Below are positions 1 through 8,510 of a stretch of DNA of 64,000 nucleotides, in pieces. Location of the stretch: assembly GCA_030652255.1 (NCBI GenBank), contig JAUSAZ010000047.1, forward strand, positions 62,001-126,000. The letters are read 5' to 3'. Source of the DNA: Myxococcales bacterium (GTDB lineage: Bacteria; Myxococcota_A; Polyangia; Polyangiales; Ga0077539). A program made the position numbers and the translations under genes. The notes beneath the pieces were generated by a model. The model was not told the origin of the DNA. It saw only the letters and a list, made by a program, of their open reading frames with translations, and searched no databases. Numbering within the stretch: the first letter of the stretch is position 1; each line of letters opens with the position of its first letter.

Positions 1-1
1 C

Positions 2-547
2 TGGAGGAAGCGCGAGAAGACCACCATCCGCGACGACACCGGGGAGGTGCTCTCGACGGAGGCCGCGACCCCGCTGGAGGTGGCCGACTGCGGCGTCTGG
101 GAGAAGGACCTGAAGGCGGGCAAGAGCTACCTGAAGGCGCCCGACGGCGCCGTGCTCGACGAGCGCAACCTCACCGACGCCGAGCGCCAGACGAGCCTCC
201 CGCTCGCCGATGGCGGCGCCGCCCCGACCGAGCCCGCGAAGGCGGAGCGCGCATGGCTCCCGGTCGGCGCCTGGGACGACCTCTCCGACGACGTGAGCGA
301 GCGGCTGACGAAGCCCGACCCGCACGGCAAGGCGCCCACGGTGACCTGGACCGCCGATGGGAAGTGGATGGTCGGCGAGGTGCCCGCCGGGCTGCGCCCC
401 GCGCTCGACCACCACGCGGTGCAGGCCGGGGTGGCGCTGCACTACGGCGAGACGGCGCCGACGCTCGCCGACCTGGCCGCCGCGTCGAAGGAGCCCGCGG
501 GCAAGCCCCGCAAGGGCGCCGCGAAGAAGGCCTCGACGAAGTTCTGA
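2..547 (+). CDS. Partial phage protein, 5' end outside window
   Basis: The frame is open to the left edge, so the gene starts upstream; an internal GTG at 47 is not needed as the start. The visible 181 residues are hydrophilic and end in a Lys/Ala-rich tail. A short stretch (RDDT...V, then LTDAERQT) resembles the C-terminal part of the 118-residue gene at 32332-32688 in element B (RDDTNAVV..., LTSEERQT), suggesting a shared phage family of unknown role. A GC-rich hairpin follows the stop. Confidence 0.6.
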   Translation, partial: WRKREKTTIRDDTGEVLSTEAATPLEVADCGVWEKDLKAGKSYLKAPDGAVLDERNLTDAERQTSLPLADGGAAPTEPAKAERAWLPVGAWDDLSDDVSERLTKPDPHGKAPTVTWTADGKWMVGEVPAGLRPALDHHAVQAGVALHYGETAPTLADLAAASKEPAGKPRKGAAKKASTKF

Positions 548-556
548 CCGCACGCG

Positions 557-577
557 GGCGGGCCCCACGGGCTCGCC
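557..577 (+). terminator. GC hairpin after the first gene
   Basis: A 9-bp stem (GGCGGGCCC / GGGCTCGCC, one G-T pair) with a 3-base loop starts 10 bases after the stop codon. There is no T-run, so it would be a weak or factor-dependent terminator, or simply an RNA structure. Confidence 0.3.
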
Positions 578-662
578 GCCGCGTCGACCTCTGCCGAGCG
601 CGCAGGGGCGGACGGAGCGGCGATCGCTCGACCGACAACGACTGCAACGACGACGAGGGACC

Positions 663-881
663 ATGGCGACGAGAGCACAGAAGGCGCAGGGGATCGCGGA
701 CGCGTGGAACGCCGCGCACCCCGAGGGCACGCTGGTGAAGTACTGGCGAGGGCGGAAGAGCGGCGAGCCGTCGGGCACGGGGGCGACGCGCTCGCCCGCC
801 GAGGCCCGCGGCGACGACGCGGTGGTGTTCATCACGGGGTGCTCGGGCTTCGTCTGCCTCTCGCACGTCGAGGTCGTCTGA
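663..881 (+). CDS. Small hypothetical protein (72 aa)
   Basis: It begins at ATG 663 with a purine-rich GACGAGGGA just upstream and ends in a TGATG overlap with the next gene, which supports translation. The protein has an N-terminal Ala/Lys-rich helix and a C-terminal hydrophobic segment with two cysteines (FITGCSGFVCLSHVEVV). No family is recognised. It is the first gene of the overlapping cluster that leads into the HD protein and methyltransferase. Confidence 0.6.
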   Translation: MATRAQKAQGIADAWNAAHPEGTLVKYWRGRKSGEPSGTGATRSPAEARGDDAVVFITGCSGFVCLSHVEVV

Positions 882-1525
882 TGGCGCCCACGACCCCTGC
901 GCTCAGCCGCGCCCTGAATCTCGCCCGCATCTCCCTCGCGTTCGCGCGCGTCGAGCGCGCCACGCTCCACGAGGACGGGGCGCGCGTCGAGACGGACACC
1001 GACCACACCGTCATGCTCGGCCTCGTCGCGTGCGAGCTCGCCCCGGCGCATCTCGATCGGACGAAGGTCGCGGCGTTCGCTCTCGTCCACGACCTCGCGG
1101 AGGTCTACGCGGGCGACACGCAGACGCTCGTCATCACGACCGCGGGCATGGCCGAGAAGCGCGACCGCGAGGACATCGCGCGAGCCCGCCTCGCCGCAGA
1201 GCTTGGCGACGGGTCGTGGCTCGCCGGGTTGCTCGCGACCTACGAGCAACAGCGCGAGCCCGAGGCGCGCTGGGTACGCCTGATCGACAAGGTGCTCCCG
1301 AAGCTCACGCACGCGTTCAACCGCTGCGCGGCGGCGGAGCGCCTCACCGATCAGGCAGGGTTCGACGCGGCTCACGCGCGGCAGCTCGCGAAGATGCGCG
1401 AGGAGTACCCCGAGTTCCCGGAGGCGCTCGACCTCCTGCGGGCGTCGATGCTGCACGCCGAGGCGTGTTGGCCGTGCGAGCCGGTCGCCGACGCGGCCCC
1501 GGCCGCGGAAGGAACGGTGTCCTGA
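881..1525 (+). CDS. HD-domain phosphohydrolase (YfbR-like)
   Basis: The 214-residue protein has the HD signature: a His in TDTDHTVML, the HD pair in ALVHDLAEVYAGD and a later Asp in RLIDKVLPKL. This matches the YfbR/HD_3 group, whose known members dephosphorylate 5'-deoxynucleotides; in phages such proteins may adjust dNTP pools. The substrate here is inferred from the family. The ATG start overlaps the previous stop (TGATG), and its own stop overlaps the next ATG. A second HD protein of a different subtype lies at 7046. Confidence 0.78.
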   Translation: MAPTTPALSRALNLARISLAFARVERATLHEDGARVETDTDHTVMLGLVACELAPAHLDRTKVAAFALVHDLAEVYAGDTQTLVITTAGMAEKRDREDIARARLAAELGDGSWLAGLLATYEQQREPEARWVRLIDKVLPKLTHAFNRCAAAERLTDQAGFDAAHARQLAKMREEYPEFPEALDLLRASMLHAEACWPCEPVADAAPAAEGTVS

Positions 1526-1722
1526 TGGAGCGCGCGACGCAGGTGCGAGGCCGCGGCAACGCGGTGGAGCTGTGGCTCTGGACCATCCTCGCGGCGAGCC
1601 TCGCGCTCTCTGCGATGCACGCGCTCCCGACGGCAGCGCGCGACGCGGCGCTGGTGGCGGCGGGCCTCGTGGCGCTGGCGCTCTTCGCGGGGCGCGCGTC
1701 GCAGCTGCGGGCGGTGTCGTGA
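1525..1722 (+). CDS. Small membrane protein (65 aa)
   Basis: Two hydrophobic segments (about residues 15-32 and 42-57) suggest a two-pass inner-membrane protein with a basic N-terminus. Both ends overlap neighbours by TGATG, indicating translational coupling between the HD protein and the methyltransferase. It is holin-like in size only; the early location argues against lysis. No family is recognised. Confidence 0.55.
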   Translation: MERATQVRGRGNAVELWLWTILAASLALSAMHALPTAARDAALVAAGLVALALFAGRASQLRAVS

Positions 1723-3587
1723 TGGACGGCGTCAACCAGGAGCCGCTCCCCGAGCGCGCCTACACCGTGCTGTTCCCGTTCTGCGGCATCGGCGGCGGCG
1801 CCCTCGGGTTCCAGGGCGCGAGCGCGCGCATGGAGAAGCTCGGCCTCTCCGCGCGCTTCCGCGTGCTCGGCGGCATCGAGTACGAGCCCGGGACCGCGCG
1901 CGACTTCGAGCGCCTCACCGGGGCGCCCTGCCTCCCAATGGACGTGCGGAAGATCAGCGCCGCGCTGCTGCGCGAGTGGTTCGGGCCCGACGCGCCCGAC
2001 GTGGTGTTCTTCTCGCCGCCGTGCAAGGGCGCGAGCGGGCTGCTCTCCGAGGAGCTCGCCGCCAGCGAGAAGTACGCGGCGATGAACGAGCTCGCCATCG
2101 TCTGGCTCGAGCTGATGTTCCAGGCGTGGCCCGAGGGCCCGCGCCTCGTGCTGATGGAGAACGTGCCGAGGATCAGGACGCGCGCCGCGGGCACCATGAA
2201 GCGTGTGCGGTCGATCCTGCGGGCGCACGGCTACGCGACGCACGACGAGGCGCACAACCTCGGCGAGCTCGGTGGCCTGGCGCAGAACCGCCAGCGCCTG
2301 CTGCTCGTGGGCCGTCACCAGAAGCGCGTCCCCAACCTGCTCTACCAGCCGACCCCGAAGCGCGTCCGCAGCGTCGGCGAGGTGCTCGGCGCGCTGCCGC
2401 TCCCGGGCGACCCGGCCGCGGGCCCGCTCCACCGGCTGCCCGCCATCGACCCCATCACCGCGCTTCGGCTGGCACTGATCCCCGCGGGCGGCGACTGGAA
2501 GGACCTGCCCGCCGAGGTGGTGCTGCCACCCGAGCTCGCGGCCGTCGTCGGCAAGGGGAAGGTGTCCGCGCGCACGCCGTTCAACGACGTCTACCGGGTG
2601 GTCCGCTGGGACGAGTCGGCGCCGTGCGTGACCGGCGGCGCGACACCCACGGCGGGCGGCGTCACGGTGGCGGACCCGCGCGTGAGCGGGAAGAGCCAGT
2701 ACACCAACAACCACGCCGTCATCGGGTGGGGCGACCCCTCGCGCACCATCGCGGGGCAGGTGCAGCCGGGCTCCGGGAGCCTCGCCGTCGCCGACCCGCG
2801 TCCGACCGCGGACGGGCGCTACGGCAACAACTGGCGCGTCGAGGGCTGGGAGGAGCCGGCCCACACGGTCACCGGCTCGACGGATGTGCAGGAGGGCGCG
2901 CCCTCGGTGGCTGACCCGCGGCCTGCGACGATGAGCCACCCGCACACCTACGGCGTGCTGCCCTGGAACGGCCCCGCGCACACCATCACCGGCAACACCG
3001 TCCCCGGTGGTGGGCCCTTCAGCGTGGCCGAGCCGCGGGTCACCAGCGGCTTCCCCGGCACCTACGGGGTGGTCCCCTGGGACGACACCCTCGGCACCGT
3101 CACCGGCCGCGCGAGCCCCACCACCGGGAGCTTCTCCGTCGCTGACCCCCGCGTCACCTGCAAGACGCGCGACAACAGCGCGATCTACGGGGTGATCCCG
3201 TGGACCGACGCGGCCGGGACGATCGTCGGCCACGCCTGCCACGACAACGGCCGCTTCAGCGTCGCCGACCCGCGCTGGCCGGCGAGCGTCCCCTTCCCGG
3301 TGATCATCTCCCTCGACGGCACCTGGCACCGGCCGCTCACCACCCTGGAGTGCGCCGCCCTCCAGAGCTTCCCGGTGATGGTGAACGGCCAGCCGCTTAC
3401 CCTGGACGGTAAGAGCAACTCGGCGTGGCGCGTCCGCATCGGCGACGCGGTGCCGCCCGACGGCGCGAAGCCCATCGCGATGCAGATGCTGATGACGCTG
3501 CTCTACGCCGACGCGGGCGTGTTCGCGCTCTCGGCCGGCGGCGCGGTGTGGGTCGACGGCCCGACGCGAGAGGCGGTGCTTCAGTGA
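1722..3587 (+). CDS. C5-cytosine DNA methyltransferase with tandem-repeat target region
   Basis: The 621-residue enzyme would methylate cytosine at C5 using S-adenosylmethionine. Motif I is PFCGIGGGALGF (residues 19-30), motif IV is SPPCKG with catalytic Cys101, motif VI has Glu146 in MENVPR, and motif VIII is QNRQR (188-192). A motif IX-like LTTLECAALQSFP lies near the C-terminus. Residues about 286-522, where the target-recognition region is expected, hold six copies of a roughly 39-residue unit with core W-x-x-P-A-x-T-[IV]-[TA]-G and closing VADPR. It starts in a TGATG overlap. No restriction enzyme is adjacent, so it is probably an orphan phage methylase that protects against host restriction. 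Compare the gene at 17002. Confidence 0.9.
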   Translation: MDGVNQEPLPERAYTVLFPFCGIGGGALGFQGASARMEKLGLSARFRVLGGIEYEPGTARDFERLTGAPCLPMDVRKISAALLREWFGPDAPDVVFFSPPCKGASGLLSEELAASEKYAAMNELAIVWLELMFQAWPEGPRLVLMENVPRIRTRAAGTMKRVRSILRAHGYATHDEAHNLGELGGLAQNRQRLLLVGRHQKRVPNLLYQPTPKRVRSVGEVLGALPLPGDPAAGPLHRLPAIDPITALRLALIPAGGDWKDLPAEVVLPPELAAVVGKGKVSARTPFNDVYRVVRWDESAPCVTGGATPTAGGVTVADPRVSGKSQYTNNHAVIGWGDPSRTIAGQVQPGSGSLAVADPRPTADGRYGNNWRVEGWEEPAHTVTGSTDVQEGAPSVADPRPATMSHPHTYGVLPWNGPAHTITGNTVPGGGPFSVAEPRVTSGFPGTYGVVPWDDTLGTVTGRASPTTGSFSVADPRVTCKTRDNSAIYGVIPWTDAAGTIVGHACHDNGRFSVADPRWPASVPFPVIISLDGTWHRPLTTLECAALQSFPVMVNGQPLTLDGKSNSAWRVRIGDAVPPDGAKPIAMQMLMTLLYADAGVFALSAGGAVWVDGPTREAVLQ

Positions 3588-4138
3588 GCCGCCGCCCCGC
3601 ATCGAAGCGCGACCCCCGCCAGCGCGCGGCCCTCGCCCTCGCGACCCCGCGGCGGGTGCTCCTCGAGGTCGACGCGACGCCGTGGGAGCTGCTCTCCCGC
3701 GAGGACCGCGCCCGCGCGCACCGGCCCGCCGACGCCATCGCGCTGGTGTGGTCGCCGCTGGGCGACGAGGGGCAGCCGCCGACGGCCTACCGGTCGAGCC
3801 CTGTCGCCCGCGAGCTGTGGCCCGTGCTGCTGGAGGCCGTCATCGCGGTGGGGCTCCCGGCCGCCGCGGTGCGCGCGGTCGACGCGCTCTGCTGGGCGCA
3901 CGTCGCGGTGGTCGCGTACCCCGACGGCCACGCTGTGGCGTTCGGGCTCTCCGAGGCGCCTCGGGATCACCACCACGCCGAGGTGCACGGGTTCCCGTTC
4001 GCTCGCGTCGAGGGGCGGCGGGTGCGCCCGTGGGCCGGGCTCTGCCACGGGCACACCGACGGCGAGGTGCTCGCGGCGTCCCGGTTCATCCGGCCGCGCG
4101 CCAACGTCGAGGCCTCGGCCGAGGGAGCGGTCTCGTGA
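3584..4138 (+). CDS. Hypothetical protein (184 aa)
   Basis: It starts at GTG in a GTGA overlap with the methyltransferase stop and ends in a GTGA overlap with the next gene. The sequence is mixed alpha/beta with several His (DHHHAEVHGF, CHGHTDGEV) that could bind metal, but no known fold is recognised. Its position directly after the methyltransferase suggests co-translation but gives no function. Confidence 0.6.
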   Translation: MSRRPASKRDPRQRAALALATPRRVLLEVDATPWELLSREDRARAHRPADAIALVWSPLGDEGQPPTAYRSSPVARELWPVLLEAVIAVGLPAAAVRAVDALCWAHVAVVAYPDGHAVAFGLSEAPRDHHHAEVHGFPFARVEGRRVRPWAGLCHGHTDGEVLAASRFIRPRANVEASAEGAVS

Positions 4139-5115
4139 GCTGCCCCCCGAACAGCGCCCGGCTCGCCCGGGCGGTCGCCGCCCGGCCGGCGCGCCGCGTA
4201 ACCCGCCGGTGGACCGACGAGGAGACCGCGTTCCTCCGCAAGCACTACAAGCGGCGCGGCCACCTCTGGTGCGCGAAGCGCCTCAAGCGGACGGCCTGCG
4301 CGGTGCGGCAGTACGCGCTCCGCTGCGGCGCCGCCCCGGCCAACTGGTCGCCCGAGGAGGTGCTGGTGCTGACCCGCGGGTGGGGCGAGCTCAGCGAGCG
4401 CAAGCTGCGCGAGCAGCTCCCCGGTCGGGCGTGGAGCGCCATCGCGGCGAAGGCGACCGCGCTCAAGCTCCCGCCCCCCAACCGCGGGCGGACGGCGCTC
4501 AAGGTCGCGGCCGACCGGGCGGGGGTGAACCAGCGGACGCTGCTGCGCATCCTGCGCGCCGAAGGCGTCGCCGTGACGCGCTGGGTGCGCGGGACGTCGC
4601 GGCGGGCGCGCCGGACCTACTGCTGGCGCACGGTCGACCTGGACGCCGCGATGGCCGCGGTGCGCCGCTGGGACAACCGCCGCGCGTCGCGCCTGACGAA
4701 GACCGAGGCCCTCGCGCGCTACCGGGTGAGCAGCCACACGCTCGACGCGGCGCTCGCCCTGCTCGCGGCGACGCGGCCCGTCGAAGGCCTCGCCGCCCGC
4801 GGCCGCGCGGCGCGCCTGCGGCCCGAGGACGTCGAGGAGGCCCTGCGCCTCGCCCGCGAGGGCACGGCGTCGAGCCCGGCCGAGGTCCGGCCCGCGGGCC
4901 GGGGTCGACCCGCGGACCCCACCCGCCGGACGCGGTACGTCGCCGCGCTCGCCGACGCCGACGGATGCATCTCGACCGCCGCGCGGGCCCTCGGCGTCTC
5001 GCCCCAGGCGGTGCGGCAGTTCTTTGCCGACCACCCCGAGGCCCGGCCCGACGTGCCGGTGCTCCCCCGGGGCGCGCGGCCCGGCGTCCCCCACGCTCCC
5101 CGGAGGGCGGCCTGA
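4135..5115 (+). CDS. Putative DNA-binding protein with two Myb/SANT-like domains
   Basis: The 326-residue, Arg-rich protein has two adjacent Myb/SANT-type tri-helical repeats near residues 25-65 (RRWTDEETAFLRKHY...) and 70-110 (NWSPEEVLVLTRGW...), each opening with the tryptophan-Thr/Ser-x-Glu-Glu pattern. Further helix-turn-helix-like stretches follow, including one near the C-terminus (ISTAARALGVSPQAVRQFF). Several DNA-reading modules in a row suggest a sequence-specific binder or phage regulator. GTG start in a GTGA overlap. Confidence 0.6.
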   Translation: MSCPPNSARLARAVAARPARRVTRRWTDEETAFLRKHYKRRGHLWCAKRLKRTACAVRQYALRCGAAPANWSPEEVLVLTRGWGELSERKLREQLPGRAWSAIAAKATALKLPPPNRGRTALKVAADRAGVNQRTLLRILRAEGVAVTRWVRGTSRRARRTYCWRTVDLDAAMAAVRRWDNRRASRLTKTEALARYRVSSHTLDAALALLAATRPVEGLAARGRAARLRPEDVEEALRLAREGTASSPAEVRPAGRGRPADPTRRTRYVAALADADGCISTAARALGVSPQAVRQFFADHPEARPDVPVLPRGARPGVPHAPRRAA

Positions 5116-5672
5116 TGCGCGGCTTCGCCCTCGTCGGCGCGGCGCGCCCGATCGTCGCCACGCCGACCACCGTCCGCGACCGCCGCGCCCGGCTCTGGCT
5201 CGTCGTCGTCTTCGGCTGGGCCCGCCTCGCCCACGGGCTCCCGGCGTGCGTCGAGCCGATGCGCACCCTGCTGTGGCGCCTGCTGCGGACGCTCGATCGC
5301 ACGGTCGAGCGGGCCCGCTTCGACGGCGACGCGGTCGACGTCGAGCGGGCCGCCGCCTGGCGCGACGCGCTCGGAGAGGGCCTCGGGCCCGTCATGCCCC
5401 TCAGCACCGCCGCTGTGTTGTGGGCCGCCGTCAGCACGTGGGACGACGCCGCGGCCGAGCAGCGCGCCCGCCGCGAGCGCGGGGGCGTCCCGTGGGAGGC
5501 CTACGCGCGCGACGCCCAGGCCGTGGCGGAGGCGCTCGACGCCGCGCTGGGCGCCGAGGCCGCCGCCGAGGACCCGGGCGTGGTGCAGGTCGACGTGTCG
5601 GGCGCGTCGATGCTGCTGCGGGCCTGGATGGATGAACACGAGGCGCGGCTCTGGGGGAGGGCGGCACCGTGA
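5115..5672 (+). CDS. Hypothetical protein (185 aa)
   Basis: It begins at ATG within a TGATG overlap. There is a hydrophobic stretch at about residues 27-38 (LWLVVVFGWARLA) and a largely helical Ala/Glu-rich remainder. The hydrophobic part is short and interrupted by Arg, so a membrane location is uncertain. No family is recognised. It is part of the tightly coupled run from 881 to 11182. Confidence 0.55.
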   Translation: MRGFALVGAARPIVATPTTVRDRRARLWLVVVFGWARLAHGLPACVEPMRTLLWRLLRTLDRTVERARFDGDAVDVERAAAWRDALGEGLGPVMPLSTAAVLWAAVSTWDDAAAEQRARRERGGVPWEAYARDAQAVAEALDAALGAEAAAEDPGVVQVDVSGASMLLRAWMDEHEARLWGRAAP

Positions 5673-6217
5673 GCGCGCTCGCCGACGAGCTGCGCGACAA
5701 CCGCGCCGCCGAGTACGGGTACCGGGAGGTCTCTCGCCGCGACCTGAACCTCGCCGCGTGGGCTCAGCGAAAGGAGGCCCGGGCCTTCGGCGCGCTGGTG
5801 AACCGCCTGCGGGTGCGGAAGTGGACCGTGGCCCTCCGCGCCGAGGGCGGCGTGCGGCTCGAGGCCCACCGAGCTCGCCTCCGTGCGTGGTACCGGCTGC
5901 CGCGCGTGCGGGCCCGGGCGCAGGCCGCGCAGCGCCGCCGGCGCCGGGAGGCCTACGCGCGCAACCCGGTCGTGTACGCGTGCGAGGAGTGCGGCGCGAC
6001 CTGGTGCCGCGTGCCGTGGGCGCGGGGCGGGCCGACGCCGCACTTCTGCGACGAGCTCTGCCAGCGACGGGCGCGCTACCGCCAGCGCAAGGCGGCCGCG
6101 GGCGGGGCCGTGCGCGGGGGCCACTGCCGCGTCTGCGGCGAGGCCGGGCACAACGCCCGCCGCCATGCCGCTTCTCCGATGAACGCTTCAACCGTGTCGA
6201 ATGAGGGACCGCAATGA
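5669..6217 (+). CDS. Zinc-finger protein with a CCHH-type knuckle
   Basis: A basic, helical N-terminal part is followed by a Cys cluster (CEECGATWC ... FCDELCQRRARYRQRK, about residues 110-145) like a treble-clef zinc finger. A knuckle of pattern C-x2-C-x4-H-x4-H (CRVCGEAGHNARRH) follows near residue 155. Such knuckles bind nucleic acid, so a DNA or RNA binding role is likely, target unknown. GTG start in a GTGA overlap; the stop overlaps the next ATG. Confidence 0.6.
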   Translation: MSALADELRDNRAAEYGYREVSRRDLNLAAWAQRKEARAFGALVNRLRVRKWTVALRAEGGVRLEAHRARLRAWYRLPRVRARAQAAQRRRRREAYARNPVVYACEECGATWCRVPWARGGPTPHFCDELCQRRARYRQRKAAAGGAVRGGHCRVCGEAGHNARRHAASPMNASTVSNEGPQ

Positions 6218-7056
6218 GCACCAGTGAGATCGAGTGGACCGACAAGACATGGAACCCCGTGCGCGGGTGCGTGAAGGTCTCCCCCGGCTGCAAGCACTGC
6301 TACGCCGAGGCCTTCGCGGAGCGCTTCCGCGGCGTCGCGGGGCACCCCTACGAGCAGGGCTTCGACCCGCGGCTGGTGCCCGACAAGCTCGACGCGCCGC
6401 TGTCGTGGCGGAAGCCCTGCAAGGTGTTCGTCAACAGCATGTCCGACCTCTTCATGGTCGACGTGCCTGACGACTACATCGCGGCCGTGTTCGGGGTGAT
6501 GTCCGCGGTCCCGCGGCACACGTTCCAGGTGCTGACGAAGCGCGCGGAGCGGCTCCCGCGATGGTTCGAGTGGGTTGCGACGCGTCCCCACGAAAGCCCC
6601 TTCTCGGCGTGCGTCAGCGCGGCGATGGACACCATCGAACCCGACCCGCCGAGGCGCTTCGACAACGAGTGGTGGGGCAACCTCGACGGCGACTGGCCGT
6701 TGCCGAACGTCCAGTTCGGTGTGTCGGTGGAGGACAGGAAGTACGGCTTCCCGCGCATCGACCACCTGCGGAAGGTGCCCGCCGCGGTGAGGTTTCTGTC
6801 CATCGAGCCGCTGCTGGAGGACCTCGGGGCCATCGACCTCGCGGGCATCCACTGGGTGATCGCGGGCGGCGAGTCGGGCCGACGCGCGCGGCCGATGGAG
6901 GAGGACTGGGTGCGCTCCGTGCGCGACCAGTGCGCGGCCGCGGGCGTGCCGTTCTTCTACAAGCAGCGCCTCGATGAGAAGCGCCGGAAGGTCTCGCTTC
7001 CGCTGCTCGACGGGGTGCAGCACGTGGCGATGCCGGGGGTGTCCCATGTCGGCTGA
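6214..7056 (+). CDS. Phage Gp37/Gp68 family protein (DUF5131)
   Basis: The N-terminus IEWTDKTWNPVRGC followed by SPGCKHCYAEAFAERF is diagnostic of the Gp37/Gp68 family, which has a radical-SAM-like three-cysteine pattern. The internal VFVNSMSDLFMVDVP, the QVLTKR stretch and the C-terminal WVIAGGESGRRARPM also match. Length (280 aa) is typical. The family is common in actinophages and prophages; its reaction is not established. An iron-sulfur/SAM enzyme acting on nucleic acid is a reasonable guess. It overlaps both neighbours. Confidence 0.88.
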   Translation: MSTSEIEWTDKTWNPVRGCVKVSPGCKHCYAEAFAERFRGVAGHPYEQGFDPRLVPDKLDAPLSWRKPCKVFVNSMSDLFMVDVPDDYIAAVFGVMSAVPRHTFQVLTKRAERLPRWFEWVATRPHESPFSACVSAAMDTIEPDPPRRFDNEWWGNLDGDWPLPNVQFGVSVEDRKYGFPRIDHLRKVPAAVRFLSIEPLLEDLGAIDLAGIHWVIAGGESGRRARPMEEDWVRSVRDQCAAAGVPFFYKQRLDEKRRKVSLPLLDGVQHVAMPGVSHVG

Positions 7057-7804
7057 GCGCCGGGGCAACTGGATGCAGAGCTTCACCGGGGTGCAGGTCT
7101 GGCCCCTGGACCCACGCATCGAGGACTTCCGCATCGAGGACATCGCGCATGCCCTCGCGTGCCAGAACCGCTTCGCGGGTCACGCGCGCGAGCCCTACAG
7201 CGTCGGCGAGCACTCCGTGCGCGCGTCGCTCGCGGTCGACGTCTCGACGTGCCGCACCGACGACCAGCGCCGCAAGGTGCGCCTCGCCGCGCTCATGCAC
7301 GACTCCCCGGAGACGTACCTGGTCGACCTCCCGCGGCCGATCAAGCGCGACCCGAGCATGTGGGGATACCGCGCGGCCGAGGAGCGCATGGCGACCGTGA
7401 TTGAGTCGTGGCTCCGGCTCCCCCACGGCGCCTTCGAATGGGCCGCCGTGAAGCGCGTCGACGCCGTCATGCTGGTGACCGAGGCGCGCGACCTTCTAAC
7501 CATCCCGCCAGCGCCGTGGGGCCACGGGCAGGGCGCAAAGGTCACTCCGCTGGCCGAGACGATCGTGCCCTGGGGTTGGCGCGAGACCGAGGCGCGCTTC
7601 CTCGCCCGCTTCAACGAGCTCGTGGCGGGCGACGAGGCGCGCGACCCGCGCGGCCTGCACTACCACGCGTGCCCGGCCTGCTACCGAAACATGCCGTGCA
7701 CGATGGCGTGCACCATCGAGGCGGACCTCACCGAGAACGGCGTCGACTTCGGCTCGCACGCGCGGTGCGACGAGTGCGGGGAGGAGCCGGCCGATGTCGA
7801 CTGA
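7046..7804 (+). CDS. HD-domain hydrolase with C-terminal cysteine cluster
   Basis: The 252-residue protein starts MSAERRGNWMQ and contains YSVGEHSVR and LAALMHDSPETYLVDLPRPIK, the HD-hydrolase core with its metal-binding His and Asp. This is the phage-type subgroup related to YfbR, likely a nucleotide phosphohydrolase. After about residue 200 there is a Cys/His-rich extension (HACPACYRNMPCTMAC, then CDECGE) that probably binds zinc. The start ATG lies 11 bases inside the preceding gene. Second HD protein of element A. Confidence 0.8.
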   Translation: MSAERRGNWMQSFTGVQVWPLDPRIEDFRIEDIAHALACQNRFAGHAREPYSVGEHSVRASLAVDVSTCRTDDQRRKVRLAALMHDSPETYLVDLPRPIKRDPSMWGYRAAEERMATVIESWLRLPHGAFEWAAVKRVDAVMLVTEARDLLTIPPAPWGHGQGAKVTPLAETIVPWGWRETEARFLARFNELVAGDEARDPRGLHYHACPACYRNMPCTMACTIEADLTENGVDFGSHARCDECGEEPADVD

Positions 7805-8510
7805 CCCCCGCGACGTCGCGGCCGCCACGCGCCTCGTCGAGCGCGCGCAGGTTCCCCTCCAGGACCTCGCCCGCGCGATGGTGCGCGAGCGCCGCGACCT
7901 CGATGCGCTGCTCTTCTCGCTCTACGAGGCGGGCCCTGAGGCCCCGGCCTTCGACGCGCGCACCATGCGCAGCGCCCCGGGCGTGATTGTGAGCCGCGGC
8001 CTGCGCCGCCGGTTCGCCGAGTCGCTCCCGGAGGACTCGTCCCTGCGCGCGGCCCTGGACGAGCTCCCCCTCCGCCGCCACGTGCGGTGCCTTGTGCGCC
8101 TGCGACGGAGCGGGCAAACCCTGTTCGCGCTCGCCCAGGTCCCGGTGGCGCTCGAACCCGTCACCATCGAGCGCGACCCGGCGCGGCCCGGCTGCGGCGC
8201 GCAGCGGTTCGTCGGCGAGCTGGTGGGGCTCTCCGCCACGACGGCGTGCGTCGCGATCAACGACGGCTACGCGCACATCGACATCGACCCCCGCACGGCG
8301 CGCCCGACGCGCCGCGAGCGGGGGCTCTCCGACCCCGGCGCGTGGCGCGTGGCGCCGGCCGACGCCGAGCGCCTCGGGTGGGGCGCCGAGGCCGACAACG
8401 AGAAGCTCCTGCCGACCTGGCGGGCCGCGCGGATCGAGCGGCGGGTGCAGGCCCGTCCCGAGGCCCCCGCGCTCCGACTCGTGCCCGCCCCGGAGGTGAC
8501 CCGTGGCTGA
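7794..8510 (+). CDS. Hypothetical protein (238 aa)
   Basis: It starts at ATG 7794 inside the end of the HD gene. The protein is Arg-rich with no clear motif. Its last residues, EVTRG, are encoded by the ribosome-binding site and start of the next gene (GGAGGTGACCCGTGGCTGA), a junction found again at 10634-10652. No function can be assigned. Confidence 0.6.
   Translation: MSTDPRDVAAATRLVERAQVPLQDLARAMVRERRDLDALLFSLYEAGPEAPAFDARTMRSAPGVIVSRGLRRRFAESLPEDSSLRAALDELPLRRHVRCLVRLRRSGQTLFALAQVPVALEPVTIERDPARPGCGAQRFVGELVGLSATTACVAINDGYAHIDIDPRTARPTRRERGLSDPGAWRVAPADAERLGWGAEADNEKLLPTWRAARIERRVQARPEAPALRLVPAPEVTRG

Noticed and set aside
2640..3290. Possible CRISPR or DNA-level repeat array within the methyltransferase
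   Set aside because: The repetition is at protein level with diverged codons and no spacer structure, and lies inside a coherent reading frame.
1344..3602. Very long open frame on the minus strand opposite the methyltransferase
   Set aside because: At this G+C content long antisense frames are common; it overlaps genes with clear motifs and has low-complexity Arg/Ala content and no domain.
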